Shown here piece after piece: positions 25,768 through 34,320 of a stretch of 64,000 nt of DNA. The notes beneath the pieces were generated by a model. It made no database searches. It worked only from the letters and a program-made list of their open reading frames with translations, and was not told where the DNA came from. The DNA is from Bacillus pumilus. Lineage in GTDB: Bacteria > Bacillota > Bacilli > Bacillales > Bacillaceae. Made by a program: the position numbers and the translations under genes. Position 1 is the stretch's first letter. Each line of letters opens with the position of its first letter. The stretch is taken from NCBI RefSeq assembly GCF_038738535.1, contig NZ_CP046128.1, forward strand, positions 992,001 through 1,056,000, given 5' to 3'.

Positions 25768-27204
25768 CATATAAAGTATTTGCTTTAAGCGGCGGACACC
25801 CTCTTGAATCATGTTTTCGTCCGTACAGGCGAAGCCTAGCAGTAATCCCTTTCGATTGCTCTCAAAACAATAAGGACTTAATGGATAAATGCCAACGCCC
25901 GCTGCTTTGGCTGCTTCAATACTGCCTTTTTCGTCAAAGTCTGGCGCTCCTTCTAAAAAGACATGAAGACCCGTATCGGTTCCATAGATATGAAAGTGCT
26001 TGTCAAAGTGTTGTGTCAAAAGGGCATCCATCATGGCAGCCTGTCTTTTTTTATACAGCTGTCTCATTCGCCTGACATATCGCGTGAATTCTCCTTCTCT
26101 GAAAAAAGAAGCGAGCGTGATCTGTTCCATAATGGGCAGCTGTCTTTGAATGAGTGATTGCAGGGAAGCGATTTCTTTTATGACCGCTTTGGAGCCGATA
26201 ATGGCAGCAAGGCGGATGCCGGGTGTCAGCACCTTGGAGAAGCTTAAGATGTAAATCACATGGTCGGGTGCTTCTGAAAATAATGAAGGAAGCGGTCCGC
26301 CATGATAACGATAATCTCCATCAAAATCATCCTCTAGTATATAAGACTGATGGCTGACAGCAAATTTCAGCAGCTGCTGCCTTCTGTTGACACTCATACA
26401 TACACCGGTTGGACGCTGATGGGAGGGCGTCACCGCAATCAGCTTTGTTTGCCGTGGCACTGTATTCACCATGATTCCTTCTTCATCGACGGGTGCGGGA
26501 TAAATGTTCATTTCACGATACATAAATGAAAGCCTTGCCCCAGGAAAGCCTGGATCTTCAACAGCTACTGTATCGCCTTTTTTAAGCAATACCTGTGAAA
26601 TCAAATCAATGGCTTGCTGCGTGCCACCTGTTAACACCATTTGATTTTCTTCTACATCGATTCCGCGTTCTACAGATAAGTATTGGCGTATTTCTGAACG
26701 TACTTCCCATAATCCGTGCGGGGAGGAATAGCCCCAATCTTTCATATCTAATCGCTGTAATGCTTTCGTGAGCGACCGTTTCCATATATTTTGAAAATGT
26801 TCATCGATGGCTGGCTCCTGATGTCGAAAATCAATATCGAGTTTCTCATGAAATTGATTGGCCGACAGCCAGTGGTCCATTTGTTTCTCCGCCTCTTGAA
26901 AGTGTGGTCTTACAGGAAGAGGGAAAGGCGGCTCACTTTGATGGGGAGTGGAGGCTGCATAGTGGTCACTCGAAATGACCTTTGTACCGCCTCTTCTAGA
27001 TGTGCTGACATATCCTCTTGCCAGCAGTTCATCATAGGCAAGCTGTATAGTTGATCTTGATACATTGAGCTCCTGTGCTAATACCCGTGTTGGTGTTAAC
27101 TGATCGTCAGGATTCAGTTTTTGTGAATGAATTTGTTGAATGATTCCAGTCACGATTTGCTGCCAGAGCGGGGTTGTACTTGAGCGGTCTAAATAAATAT
27201 ACAT
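25765..27204 (-). CDS. MocR/GabR-family regulator (GntR helix-turn-helix fused to aminotransferase-like domain)
   Basis: It is a 479-aa transcription regulator. Residues 1-75 form a GntR-type winged helix (PLWQQIVTGIIQQI, LTPTRVLAQELNVSRSTIQ), and the rest is a fold-type-I aminotransferase-like domain with the PLP lysine in SFSKVLTPGIR. Such proteins use PLP or a PLP-linked amine as effector. The start is ATG 27204 behind GAGAAGG; 39 codons upstream lack a site. It is divergent from an MFS transporter 145 bp away, which it probably controls. The ligand is unknown. Confidence 0.85.
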   Translation of the reverse strand: MYIYLDRSSTTPLWQQIVTGIIQQIHSQKLNPDDQLTPTRVLAQELNVSRSTIQLAYDELLARGYVSTSRRGGTKVISSDHYAASTPHQSEPPFPLPVRPHFQEAEKQMDHWLSANQFHEKLDIDFRHQEPAIDEHFQNIWKRSLTKALQRLDMKDWGYSSPHGLWEVRSEIRQYLSVERGIDVEENQMVLTGGTQQAIDLISQVLLKKGDTVAVEDPGFPGARLSFMYREMNIYPAPVDEEGIMVNTVPRQTKLIAVTPSHQRPTGVCMSVNRRQQLLKFAVSHQSYILEDDFDGDYRYHGGPLPSLFSEAPDHVIYILSFSKVLTPGIRLAAIIGSKAVIKEIASLQSLIQRQLPIMEQITLASFFREGEFTRYVRRMRQLYKKRQAAMMDALLTQHFDKHFHIYGTDTGLHVFLEGAPDFDEKGSIEAAKAAGVGIYPLSPYCFESNRKGLLLGFACTDENMIQEGVRRLKQILYM

Positions 27205-27349
27205 CGGACACCTTCTCTCATTGTCACATATAACTTGATGATGACACGGAATTATGGAGTGGTCAATAGCATCATTTTTGGATATAGGAAGTAACCCAAA
27301 AGGTGTGTACACTGTTCTCATATGCTTATGACATAGAGGAGAGAGTCAA

Positions 27350-28519
27350 ATGATCCCTGCTTCTAAAGAAGAAACAGCACACCTATCCATCATTCCATTT
27401 ATATTCGTTTTATTTGGTCTTTTTATGATTACGACCGCAGTGAATCTGCAAGTGCCCCTTTATACGTTGTATGCCGAACAAGCAGGGTACGGAAAGGCGG
27501 CTACAGCACTTGTATTTGCTGCATATGTCTTCGGACTGATTCCAGTCTTGCTTTTTCTTGGCGGCATATCTGATCGGGCTGGACGCAAACCGGTTTTATT
27601 GGTCGCGCTAAGCTTTTCGTTATGTGCTACCCTATTGATGATCGTGCACCCTACCATACAAATGCTCTTTGCAGCCCGGCTGCTGCAAGGGGTGGGGCTT
27701 GGTCTGAGTGTTGGCACATGCACCGCTTATTTGATTGCTTTATATCCAGAAAAATCAAGCTGGATTCCAACTTTTATTGCGTTATGCAGTTCGGTTGGCT
27801 TTGGGGGCGGTGCTCTTTTTACGGCACTGCTTTCTTTTCAGCGTATGTCGCTTGCGCCTCTTAGCTATTGGATTGTGCTGGGCCTTTTAATCCTAACCAT
27901 CGTGGGTGTCTTCTTTTTCGTTCCGCCTGTACAAGGAGATTCAGGTAAACCGATGATGAACATGCCAACATTTCCAAAAGGAACAATGCCGGCGAATGCA
28001 GCGATTGCCATCGCGTGGTCGGTGTGCGGCCTCGTCATTTCGGTTTTGCCAGCACAGCTTAAATTGAATGGATATGAATTATGGGTAGGGCCGGCACTCT
28101 TTTTGATTAATATGGCAGGTGTCCTGATGCAGCCTTTTGTTCGCAAGATGAATAGCACAGTAGCGCTCTTTGCCGGGTTTATCTGTCTTCCATGCGGATA
28201 CGGCCTTTTGCTATTTGGAGCAAATAGCGGGTCCATCCTTCTTGTGCTTGCCGGAACGATGCTTGCGGGTACTGCCTGCTATGGATTTACTTATTTAGGT
28301 GGTCTTCAGCTTATTGTCGAACGGGGGAAAAAGGAGGCAGCTAGAGCCGTTGCAGGGTTTTACTTGTTTGCCTATTTAGGCCTGGGTATTCCGAGTGTTT
28401 TTATCGGTCTTTTTGCTGATCTGTACGGGACCCAGATGGTGTTAACCGTCTTTTTCTTGGTCGTTTTGGCTGCTTGTCTCATCCTTTTGATCTCAAGTGT
28501 CAGACAGAAACAAAAGTGA
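27350..28519 (+). CDS. Major facilitator superfamily transporter
   Basis: It is 389 aa with about 12 transmembrane segments. The MFS loop 2-3 motif is seen as GGISDRAGRKP (about residues 73-83), and the loop 8-9 counterpart is degenerate. This drug:H+ antiporter-like protein is predicted to export or import a small molecule; the substrate is not known. The start ATG has AGGAGAGAG. It is transcribed away from the MocR regulator, which suggests regulator-transporter pairing. A barstar-like gene follows 64 nt later. Confidence 0.82.
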   Translation: MIPASKEETAHLSIIPFIFVLFGLFMITTAVNLQVPLYTLYAEQAGYGKAATALVFAAYVFGLIPVLLFLGGISDRAGRKPVLLVALSFSLCATLLMIVHPTIQMLFAARLLQGVGLGLSVGTCTAYLIALYPEKSSWIPTFIALCSSVGFGGGALFTALLSFQRMSLAPLSYWIVLGLLILTIVGVFFFVPPVQGDSGKPMMNMPTFPKGTMPANAAIAIAWSVCGLVISVLPAQLKLNGYELWVGPALFLINMAGVLMQPFVRKMNSTVALFAGFICLPCGYGLLLFGANSGSILLVLAGTMLAGTACYGFTYLGGLQLIVERGKKEAARAVAGFYLFAYLGLGIPSVFIGLFADLYGTQMVLTVFFLVVLAACLILLISSVRQKQK

Positions 28520-28583
28520 GGAGTCCCGCTTTCTCTTTTTCCTTCTGTTCGTTTAAAATAAAGGCATGAGAGGGGAAGATGAC

Positions 28584-28859
28584 ATGAAAAAAGTGCAGCT
28601 GGACGGCGCATCGTGCAGGTCGCAAGAAGAGCTTCATGACCAACTAAAAACAGTTTTACACCTTCCTGACTATTACGGGGAAAATCTTGATGCCCTATGG
28701 GACTGTTTGACAGGAGAAGTAAATCTTCCAATAGAGCTGACATGGGTAAATTTTGAAACGAGCAAAGACGCTCTTGGCGAGTATGCAGAAAGCGTAAGGC
28801 AGTTATTTCAAGAAGCAGAAGAGGAATTGAAAGGACAATTTCAAGTGAGCATTCAATAA
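28584..28859 (+). CDS. Barstar-family ribonuclease inhibitor
   Basis: It is 91 aa. The barstar core LPDYYGENLDALWDCLTG is nearly identical to B. amyloliquefaciens barstar, including the barnase-contacting residues equivalent to Tyr29, Asn33, Asp35, Trp38 and Asp39; an acidic helix (QEAEEEL) lies near barstar Glu76. It should bind and block an extracellular guanyl-specific RNase that leaks into the cytoplasm. I start it at ATG 28584 behind GAGGGGAAG. No barnase/binase-like gene lies in this window. Confidence 0.88.
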   Translation: MKKVQLDGASCRSQEELHDQLKTVLHLPDYYGENLDALWDCLTGEVNLPIELTWVNFETSKDALGEYAESVRQLFQEAEEELKGQFQVSIQ

Positions 28860-28865
28860 TGGTGA

Positions 28866-28897
28866 AAAAGCAGCCGCTGCCGCAGGCTGTTTTTTTA
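28866..28897 (+). terminator. Terminator after the barstar gene
   Basis: CAGCC and GGCTG enclose a GC-rich inner stem, followed by seven T. Confidence 0.8.
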
Positions 28898-28924
28898 TGA
28901 GTTTCCGTCTTTCTCAATCTGCTA

Positions 28925-28989
28925 TTGAATATTTTACTAGATGTGATAATATATGAACTGTCGCTTAATTGATAATGATAATCATTTTT
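28925..28989 (+). promoter_or_regulatory. Promoter and Fur box of the siderophore transporter operon
   Basis: TTGAAT (28925-28930), 16 nt, TAATAT (28947-28952) form a plausible promoter. The site GATAATGATAATCATTTTT (28971-28989) matches 16 of 19 bases of the classical Fur box, placed shortly downstream of the expected start site. Iron-dependent repression is expected. Confidence 0.85.
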
Positions 28990-29024
28990 AGCGGAAAGAG
29001 CTTGATAGAAAGAGAGAAACCAGT

Positions 29025-29975
29025 ATGAAGTTGTATCAATTAAGTTTATTATTTGTATGTTTGGCATGTGTATCACTGTTTGTCGGTGTACAGGATCTGT
29101 CCATTTTACAGATGTTTCATTTAACAGATGAACAATTACATACGTTAGTTTCAAGTCGCATCCCGCGTCTCATGAGTATTGTGCTTGCTGGCATGAGCCT
29201 TAGTTTATGCGGCTTTATTATGCAAAGCATGACGAGGAATAAATTTGTTTCACCAACCACTGCAGGAACGATGGATTGGGCGAAGCTTGGTATTTTAGCA
29301 GCAATGCTTGTTTTTACACATGCGAGCCCGCTCATGAAAATGGGAATCGCGTTTCTATTTACTTTAGCTGGGAATCTTCTTTTCTTAAAAATCCTGCGGC
29401 ATATTAAGGTGAACGATACGATCTATGTACCGTTAGTCGGCTTAATGTTTGGCGGGATTGTCAGTTCAATATCTACGTTTATAGCCTATAAATATGATCT
29501 GATCCAAAACGTATCTGCATGGCTTCAAGGGGATTTTTCTCTTATTGTTCAGGGGCGTTATGAACTGCTCTATGTGAGTGTTCCACTATTGATCATCGCG
29601 TATTTATATGCTGACCGCTTTACAGTGGCGGGTATGGGTGAGAGCTTTGCCATCAACTTAGGTTTAACGTATAAACGTGTGATGGCGGTTGGTTTGGTGA
29701 TCGTTTCGATGATTACATCTGTCACCATATTAACTGTCGGAATGTTGCCATTCCTAGGCTTAATCATTCCGAATATTGTATCGATCTACCGCGGCGATCA
29801 CTTGAAAAAGAGCCTTCCTCATACAGCCTTACTAGGAGCCATTTTTGTTCTGATTTGTGATGTGCTCGGAAGGGTGATCATTTATCCATATGAAATTTCA
29901 GTTGGGCTCATGGTAGGCATCGTCGGAAGTGCGATCTTCCTGTACATGTTATTAAGGAGGAAACGCTATGCATAA
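29025..29975 (+). CDS. yclN: Siderophore ABC transporter permease, YclN-like
   Basis: It is a 316-aa FecCD/BtuC-type permease with about nine or ten transmembrane segments and motifs such as SRIPRLMSIVLAGMSLSLCG and TVGMLPFLGLIIPNIVS. It resembles B. subtilis YclN, part of the petrobactin importer YclNOPQ. It is first of four overlapping or adjacent genes behind a Fur box. The start ATG has AGAAAGAGAG. In B. subtilis the ycl genes are elsewhere in the chromosome. Confidence 0.85.
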   Translation: MKLYQLSLLFVCLACVSLFVGVQDLSILQMFHLTDEQLHTLVSSRIPRLMSIVLAGMSLSLCGFIMQSMTRNKFVSPTTAGTMDWAKLGILAAMLVFTHASPLMKMGIAFLFTLAGNLLFLKILRHIKVNDTIYVPLVGLMFGGIVSSISTFIAYKYDLIQNVSAWLQGDFSLIVQGRYELLYVSVPLLIIAYLYADRFTVAGMGESFAINLGLTYKRVMAVGLVIVSMITSVTILTVGMLPFLGLIIPNIVSIYRGDHLKKSLPHTALLGAIFVLICDVLGRVIIYPYEISVGLMVGIVGSAIFLYMLLRRKRYA

Positions 29976-30918
29976 GAAACGTACATTATGCCTGATTGCA
30001 GCCATTGCAGCCGTGCTGATCGTGATTTTCATTACCTTTCAAATGGGGTACTGGCCGTACACAGTGCCAAGTCGTTTAAAGAAAGTGCTGGCGATGACAT
30101 TGACGGGAGGCGCGATTGCCTTTTCATCTGTTGTCTTCCAAACCTTGACCAACAATCGAATCTTAACGCCGAGCATACTGGGTTTAGACGCACTGTACTT
30201 GTTTTTGCAGACAGCGATTATTTATCTGTTTGGCTCGGCCAATTTTATGATCGTCAATAAAAACCTGAATTTTTTCCTTTGCGTTGGGCTGATGATTCTA
30301 TTTTCTGTGCTGTTATATACGGTGATGTTCAAACGCAAAAATAAACACATTTTCTTGCTTCTGCTTGTTGGTATTGTCTTTGGGACATTGTTCAAAAGCC
30401 TTTCTTCTTTTATGGAAATGCTGATTGATCCAAATGAATACCAGGTCGTACAAGATAAATCCTTTGCAAGCTTTAATCACATGAACACAGATATCTTACT
30501 CATTGCTTCTGTTTTATTTGCGGCGCTGTGCCTTTACATTTGGACATTCCGCTCCAAATTAGATGTCATGTCACTTGGGAAGGAGCATGCGGTGAATCTG
30601 GGAATTGACTATGACAGCATCACAAAAAAGATGCTGATCGTGATAGCCGTTCTTGTGTCCATCGCAACAGCACTTGTCGGACCGATTACGTTCCTTGGCT
30701 TACTCGTCGTGAACGTGGCAAGAGAGCTATTTCGTACATACCGGCATACGTACTTGCTGCTAGGCTCTTTTTTCATCAGTGTGATTGCCCTTGTAGGCGG
30801 GGAGTTTCTTGTCGAAAAGGTATTTACTTTTCAAACGCCGCTGAGTGTCCTGATTGATTTAGTAGGCGGATTGTATTTTATTTACTTACTTTTAAAGGAG
30901 AGTCGTTCATGGTCGTGA
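29968..30918 (+). CDS. yclO: Siderophore ABC transporter permease, YclO-like
   Basis: It is the second FecCD-family permease, 316 aa, forming a heterodimeric membrane channel with the YclN-like protein. It is hydrophobic throughout, with the family motif VGPITFLGLLVVNVAREL. The start is ATG 29968 within the last codons of the upstream permease, behind AAGGAGG, so translation is probably coupled. Confidence 0.85.
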   Translation: MHKKRTLCLIAAIAAVLIVIFITFQMGYWPYTVPSRLKKVLAMTLTGGAIAFSSVVFQTLTNNRILTPSILGLDALYLFLQTAIIYLFGSANFMIVNKNLNFFLCVGLMILFSVLLYTVMFKRKNKHIFLLLLVGIVFGTLFKSLSSFMEMLIDPNEYQVVQDKSFASFNHMNTDILLIASVLFAALCLYIWTFRSKLDVMSLGKEHAVNLGIDYDSITKKMLIVIAVLVSIATALVGPITFLGLLVVNVARELFRTYRHTYLLLGSFFISVIALVGGEFLVEKVFTFQTPLSVLIDLVGGLYFIYLLLKESRSWS

Positions 30919-31667
30919 TGAAGGGAGTCAGTAAGACATATAATGGAAAAACAGTGCTTCACAAAACAACTGTCAGTGTGAAAAAAGGACAGCTGACCTC
31001 TCTCATTGGTCCAAATGGTGCGGGTAAGAGCACGCTTTTGTCCATCATGAGCCGCTTGATTCAGCCAGACACAGGTGCAGCTTATTTACAGGACAAACCA
31101 TATAGCGCGTATCCTCCGCAGGAGCTAGCGAAAAAGATGAGCATTTTAAAGCAGGCCAATCACATGAGTGTGCGCCTGACCGTACGGGAGCTTGTCAGCT
31201 TTGGCCGTTTTCCTTACTCACAGGGCCATCTGACAAAAGAAGATGAGAAGATGATCGATGTGTCCCTCCAATACATGAGGCTTGCCGATATCCAGCATCA
31301 ATATGTAGATGAACTGAGCGGCGGACAAAGGCAAAGAGCCTTTATTGCGATGGTGCTGGCTCAGGATACGGATTATATTTTCTTAGATGAGCCTTTAAAC
31401 AACTTGGATATGAATCATTCTGTTGAGATGATGAAGCTATTTCAGCAGCTCGTCAAAGATCTTGGGAAAACAATTGTTGTGGTTCTCCATGATATTAACT
31501 TTGCATCTGTGTATTCCGATCATATCGTCGCTTTAAAAGATGGACAGGTGATCAAAGAAGGTGGAGTAGAAGAAGTGATTCAAACAGATGCACTTGAACA
31601 AATTTATGACATGCGCATACCGATTGAAGTCATTCACGGTGAGCGTATTTGCTTATATTTTTCTTAA
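30909..31667 (+). CDS. yclP: Siderophore ABC transporter ATPase, YclP-like
   Basis: It is a 252-aa ATP-binding subunit. Walker A is GPNGAGKST (about residues 36-44), the signature LSGGQRQRA (about 138-146), Walker B YIFLDEPL, and the switch histidine is in VVLHDINF. It energises siderophore uptake through the two permeases. It starts 10 nt inside the preceding gene behind AAGGAGAG. Confidence 0.9.
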   Translation: MVVMKGVSKTYNGKTVLHKTTVSVKKGQLTSLIGPNGAGKSTLLSIMSRLIQPDTGAAYLQDKPYSAYPPQELAKKMSILKQANHMSVRLTVRELVSFGRFPYSQGHLTKEDEKMIDVSLQYMRLADIQHQYVDELSGGQRQRAFIAMVLAQDTDYIFLDEPLNNLDMNHSVEMMKLFQQLVKDLGKTIVVVLHDINFASVYSDHIVALKDGQVIKEGGVEEVIQTDALEQIYDMRIPIEVIHGERICLYFS

Positions 31668-31689
31668 AAAAATGAAGAGGTGATCAAGT

Positions 31690-32634
31690 ATGAAAAAATG
31701 GATTTGGATGATGACTGTATTAACAGCGATTGTTGTACTCGCTGCCTGCGGGAACCAAGGAAAAACAGAAGGAACAAAAGAGGAAACCGTCACGGTAAAA
31801 GACATGCTGAATAAAGATGGCGTGAAGATCAAGAAAAACCCGAAAAAAGTCGTCGTGTTTGATATGGGAAGTCTTGATACGCTGGACAAACTAGGTGTGG
31901 ATGTGACAGCTTTACCAAAACAAGTCGTGCCTAAATATTTATCCAAATATGAAGGTGACAAATATGAGAATGTCGGCGGTTTAAAAGAGCCGAACTTTGA
32001 AAAAATTGCAGAGTTAGATCCTGATTTGATCATTATCCAGAACCGTCAATCAGATGCATTCGATGAATTTTCTAAAATTGCTCCTACGATTTTGATGGAT
32101 GTAGACACTGCCAACTATATGGAATCATTTAAAAAGAATGCCACGACGTTAGGGGAAATTTTTGATAAGGAAGACGAAGTCAAAAAAGAATTAGCAGCCA
32201 TTGATCAAAAAGTAGATGCATTAAAGAAACAGGCAAAAGAGTTGAAACAGAATGGTTTAATGATCATGGCCAACGACAGTAAAATGACAGCCTTTGGTGC
32301 TAAGTCAAGATACGGACTCATCCATGATGTGTTTGGTATCACGCCGGCAGATCAAAAGCTTGAGCCATCTGACAAACACGGACAAAGCATTTCATATGAG
32401 TACATGGTCAAAACGAATCCGGATTACTTATTTGTCATTGATCGAGGCGCAGCGATCGGAGAAGAAACTTCTGCGAAACAGCTTGTTGAAAATGATTATG
32501 TGAAATCAGTCAAAGCGGTCAAAAACAACCATGTGGTGTATTTGAACTCTGACATGTGGTATTTATCTGGCGGCGGCCTTGAATCATTGACTGCCATGAT
32601 TGATGAAGTAAAACAAGGAATTGACCAAAAATAA
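31690..32634 (+). CDS. yclQ: Siderophore-binding lipoprotein, YclQ-like
   Basis: It is a 314-aa extracellular substrate-binding lipoprotein. The signal peptide ends in the lipobox LAAC (VVLAACGNQG, Cys20). The periplasmic-binding-protein domain (FhuD/TroA fold) spans about residues 50-310, with the family segments KKVVVFDMGSLDTLDKLG and EKIAELDPDLIIIQ. The close B. subtilis counterpart binds petrobactin and related catecholate precursors; ligand specificity here is inferred. The last gene of the operon, followed by a terminator. Confidence 0.88.
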   Translation: MKKWIWMMTVLTAIVVLAACGNQGKTEGTKEETVTVKDMLNKDGVKIKKNPKKVVVFDMGSLDTLDKLGVDVTALPKQVVPKYLSKYEGDKYENVGGLKEPNFEKIAELDPDLIIIQNRQSDAFDEFSKIAPTILMDVDTANYMESFKKNATTLGEIFDKEDEVKKELAAIDQKVDALKKQAKELKQNGLMIMANDSKMTAFGAKSRYGLIHDVFGITPADQKLEPSDKHGQSISYEYMVKTNPDYLFVIDRGAAIGEETSAKQLVENDYVKSVKAVKNNHVVYLNSDMWYLSGGGLESLTAMIDEVKQGIDQK

Positions 32635-32641
32635 TGGAAGA

Positions 32642-32668
32642 AAAGCTGCTCATACTGAGCGGCTTTTT
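32642..32668 (+). terminator. Terminator of the siderophore operon
   Basis: AAAGCTGCTC (32642-32651) and GAGCGGCTTT (32657-32666), one U-G pair, then T-run. Confidence 0.85.
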
Positions 32669-32720
32669 TTATTGTGGATTCATAAAAATATGTTGCGTGC
32701 AGGAAACTTTCATCAAAATA

Positions 32721-32729
32721 TGTTATAGT
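32721..32729 (+). promoter_or_regulatory. Extended -10 promoter of the LCP gene
   Basis: TGTTATAGT matches TGnTATAAT in five of six -10 bases. No good -35 lies 17 nt upstream. Confidence 0.45.
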
Positions 32730-32774
32730 GGAACCTACATTGATAGACTAAGATAGAGTGAGGGTTCGGAAAGG

Positions 32775-33731
32775 ATGAAGGAAAAAACAAGATCAAAAAG
32801 AAGGCTGAGACCTTGGGTGAAAGCCGTGCTGTTTATCATGGCTTTTGTCATGGTGATGGCAGTGTCCGTGACAGGATATGCTTACTATAAAATTTCAAAA
32901 GCGTCGGATAAGGCACAAGTGTCATTAGAAAGAGGAGACACCTCGCAAAAGCGTGTGAAAGCTTTTGATCCAGGAAAAGACAGCTTCTCGGTGCTGCTGC
33001 TTGGAATTGACAGCCGTCCAGGTGAAACGGTAGACGAAGCAAGAAGTGATGCGGTCTTACTGGCGGCGGTGAACCGAACAGAGAAAACCATCAAGCTCCT
33101 CAGTATTCCTCGTGATTCTTATGTTGATATACCGGGAAGAGGATATGATAAAATCGCCCACGCCCATGCGTTTGGGAGTGCAGATTTGTCAGTCAAAACG
33201 GTCGAAAACCTGCTGAACATTCCTGTAGATTATGTGATTTCAGGGAACTTTAAGGCGTTTCAAGACATTGTGGATGAGTTAAACGGAATTGACGTCACGA
33301 TTGAAGATGAAGGTATCGCAAAACAAATGGAAAAGGATTCAAAGGGAAAAGTTCATGTGCAGACAGGCGCCCATACATTAAATGGTGAAGAAGCATTAGC
33401 CTTTGTGAGAACGAGAAAGGCAGACAGTGACCTCATGCGCGGAAAGCGCCAAATGGAAGCACTTCAAGCCATCTTTGAAAAATCTAAATCCATTTCTTCG
33501 ATCCCGTCATATGATAACATCATTGATACACTTAGTGATAACGTCTCAACCAATCTGACTATGAAGCAGTTTATCGGTCTTTTCCCGTTATTGAGCTCAT
33601 TGAAATCAGTGGATACCATTCAGCTAAAGGGCCATGATTATCAGCCTGGGAATGTGTATTACTTTGAGTTAGATGGCGCTGGATTAGACGAAGTGAGAAC
33701 AGAGCTGAGAGAACAGCTTGAATTATCATAA
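32775..33731 (+). CDS. LytR-CpsA-Psr (LCP) family cell-wall glycopolymer ligase
   Basis: It is 318 aa: a basic N-terminus, one transmembrane segment (about residues 16-36) and an extracytoplasmic LCP domain (about 75-235). Conserved LCP motifs include LLGIDSRPGE, RSDAVLL, SIPRDSYVDIPG and FVRTRKADSDLMRGKRQ, whose arginines and aspartates bind the polyprenyl pyrophosphate substrate. The family transfers teichoic acids or other anionic polymers to peptidoglycan (TagT/U/V in B. subtilis); which of these it replaces is unclear. Monocistronic. Confidence 0.87.
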   Translation: MKEKTRSKRRLRPWVKAVLFIMAFVMVMAVSVTGYAYYKISKASDKAQVSLERGDTSQKRVKAFDPGKDSFSVLLLGIDSRPGETVDEARSDAVLLAAVNRTEKTIKLLSIPRDSYVDIPGRGYDKIAHAHAFGSADLSVKTVENLLNIPVDYVISGNFKAFQDIVDELNGIDVTIEDEGIAKQMEKDSKGKVHVQTGAHTLNGEEALAFVRTRKADSDLMRGKRQMEALQAIFEKSKSISSIPSYDNIIDTLSDNVSTNLTMKQFIGLFPLLSSLKSVDTIQLKGHDYQPGNVYYFELDGAGLDEVRTELREQLELS

Positions 33732-33740
33732 ACAAGAAGG

Positions 33741-33765
33741 AGCCTGCCGCTGTGGCAGGCTTTTT
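33741..33765 (+). terminator. Terminator after the LCP gene
   Basis: AGCCTGCC (33741-33748) and GGCAGGCT (33754-33761) with a 5-nt loop and five T. Confidence 0.9.
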
Positions 33766-33799
33766 GCTTTGAATGGGTAAGCGCGACAATGAAGCAAAT

Positions 33800-34162
33800 T
33801 CAGTTCGCTTGATGAAGAAAATACTGAGTCAGCAGTTCCTCTACCCGGTGGCGTATACGTGGATTAAAGTATTTATGCTTTTCTTCATAGCCATTCATGA
33901 TAAATAGGTACGTTGTAAATCCTTCATCGTGTTCAATTTGCTGTACCTTCATTTTTTCTTTACGTAAATGCTGCTTCAGTTCATAAAGTGCTTTCTGTGC
34001 TTCCTTTAAGGCAGAGGTTACAAGCTGAATGTATGGTTCATTTAGTTTAAATGTTTGATGTTGTTTTAAGTGAGTCAAATCACGATTGAGGATGGAGATG
34101 ACCATTGGAAGAAAGATGGCCTGTTCCATCATCTGAAGCTGTATTCTTGATAGTCTCGTCAT
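33800..34162 (-). CDS. yhjD: YhjD-like protein of unknown function
   Basis: It is a 120-aa predicted cytoplasmic, largely helical protein without recognised domain. Motifs visible: EQAIFLPMVISILNRD near the N-terminus and an F-x-P-R-I-R end. I start it at ATG 34162 (Met-Thr-Arg), seven nt after AGCAGG; a longer form to 34237 is possible but runs through the promoter. The name rests on position next to yhjE-sipV and on size. A candidate LexA box and a strong promoter lie directly upstream. Confidence 0.65.
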   Translation of the reverse strand: MTRLSRIQLQMMEQAIFLPMVISILNRDLTHLKQHQTFKLNEPYIQLVTSALKEAQKALYELKQHLRKEKMKVQQIEHDEGFTTYLFIMNGYEEKHKYFNPRIRHRVEELLTQYFLHQAN

Positions 34163-34189
34163 GTCCAAGCCTGCTTTCTTTATATACAT

Positions 34190-34237
34190 AGAACACTTGT
34201 TCTTATTTATTATATCGAATGAGTCAACCAATCTCAA
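34190..34237 (-). promoter_or_regulatory. yhjD promoter with candidate LexA (SOS) box
   Basis: On the minus strand TTGAGA (34237-34232), 17 nt, TATAAT (34214-34209) make a strong sigma-A promoter. The near-palindrome AGAACACTTGTTCT (34190-34203) overlaps the expected start site and contains the exact GAAC-N4-GTTC core of the Bacillus LexA/DinR box. Confidence 0.7.
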
Positions 34238-34256
34238 GGGGGCAGGGGGGATTCAT

Positions 34257-34286
34257 TTGTATATTTTTATGTTTTCCATGTAAAAT
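34257..34286 (+). promoter_or_regulatory. yhjE promoter
   Basis: TTGTAT (34257-34262), 18 nt, TAAAAT (34281-34286) with TG directly before the -10. Confidence 0.45.
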
Positions 34287-34320
34287 GAAAAGTAGACAAA
34301 CCTTGAAGGAGTCAAAGAAG

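Noticed and set aside
28372-29154. 260-aa ORF on the minus strand over the barstar gene
   Set aside because: It covers the barstar gene, its terminator and the Fur box in antisense; no ribosome binding site and no recognisable protein.
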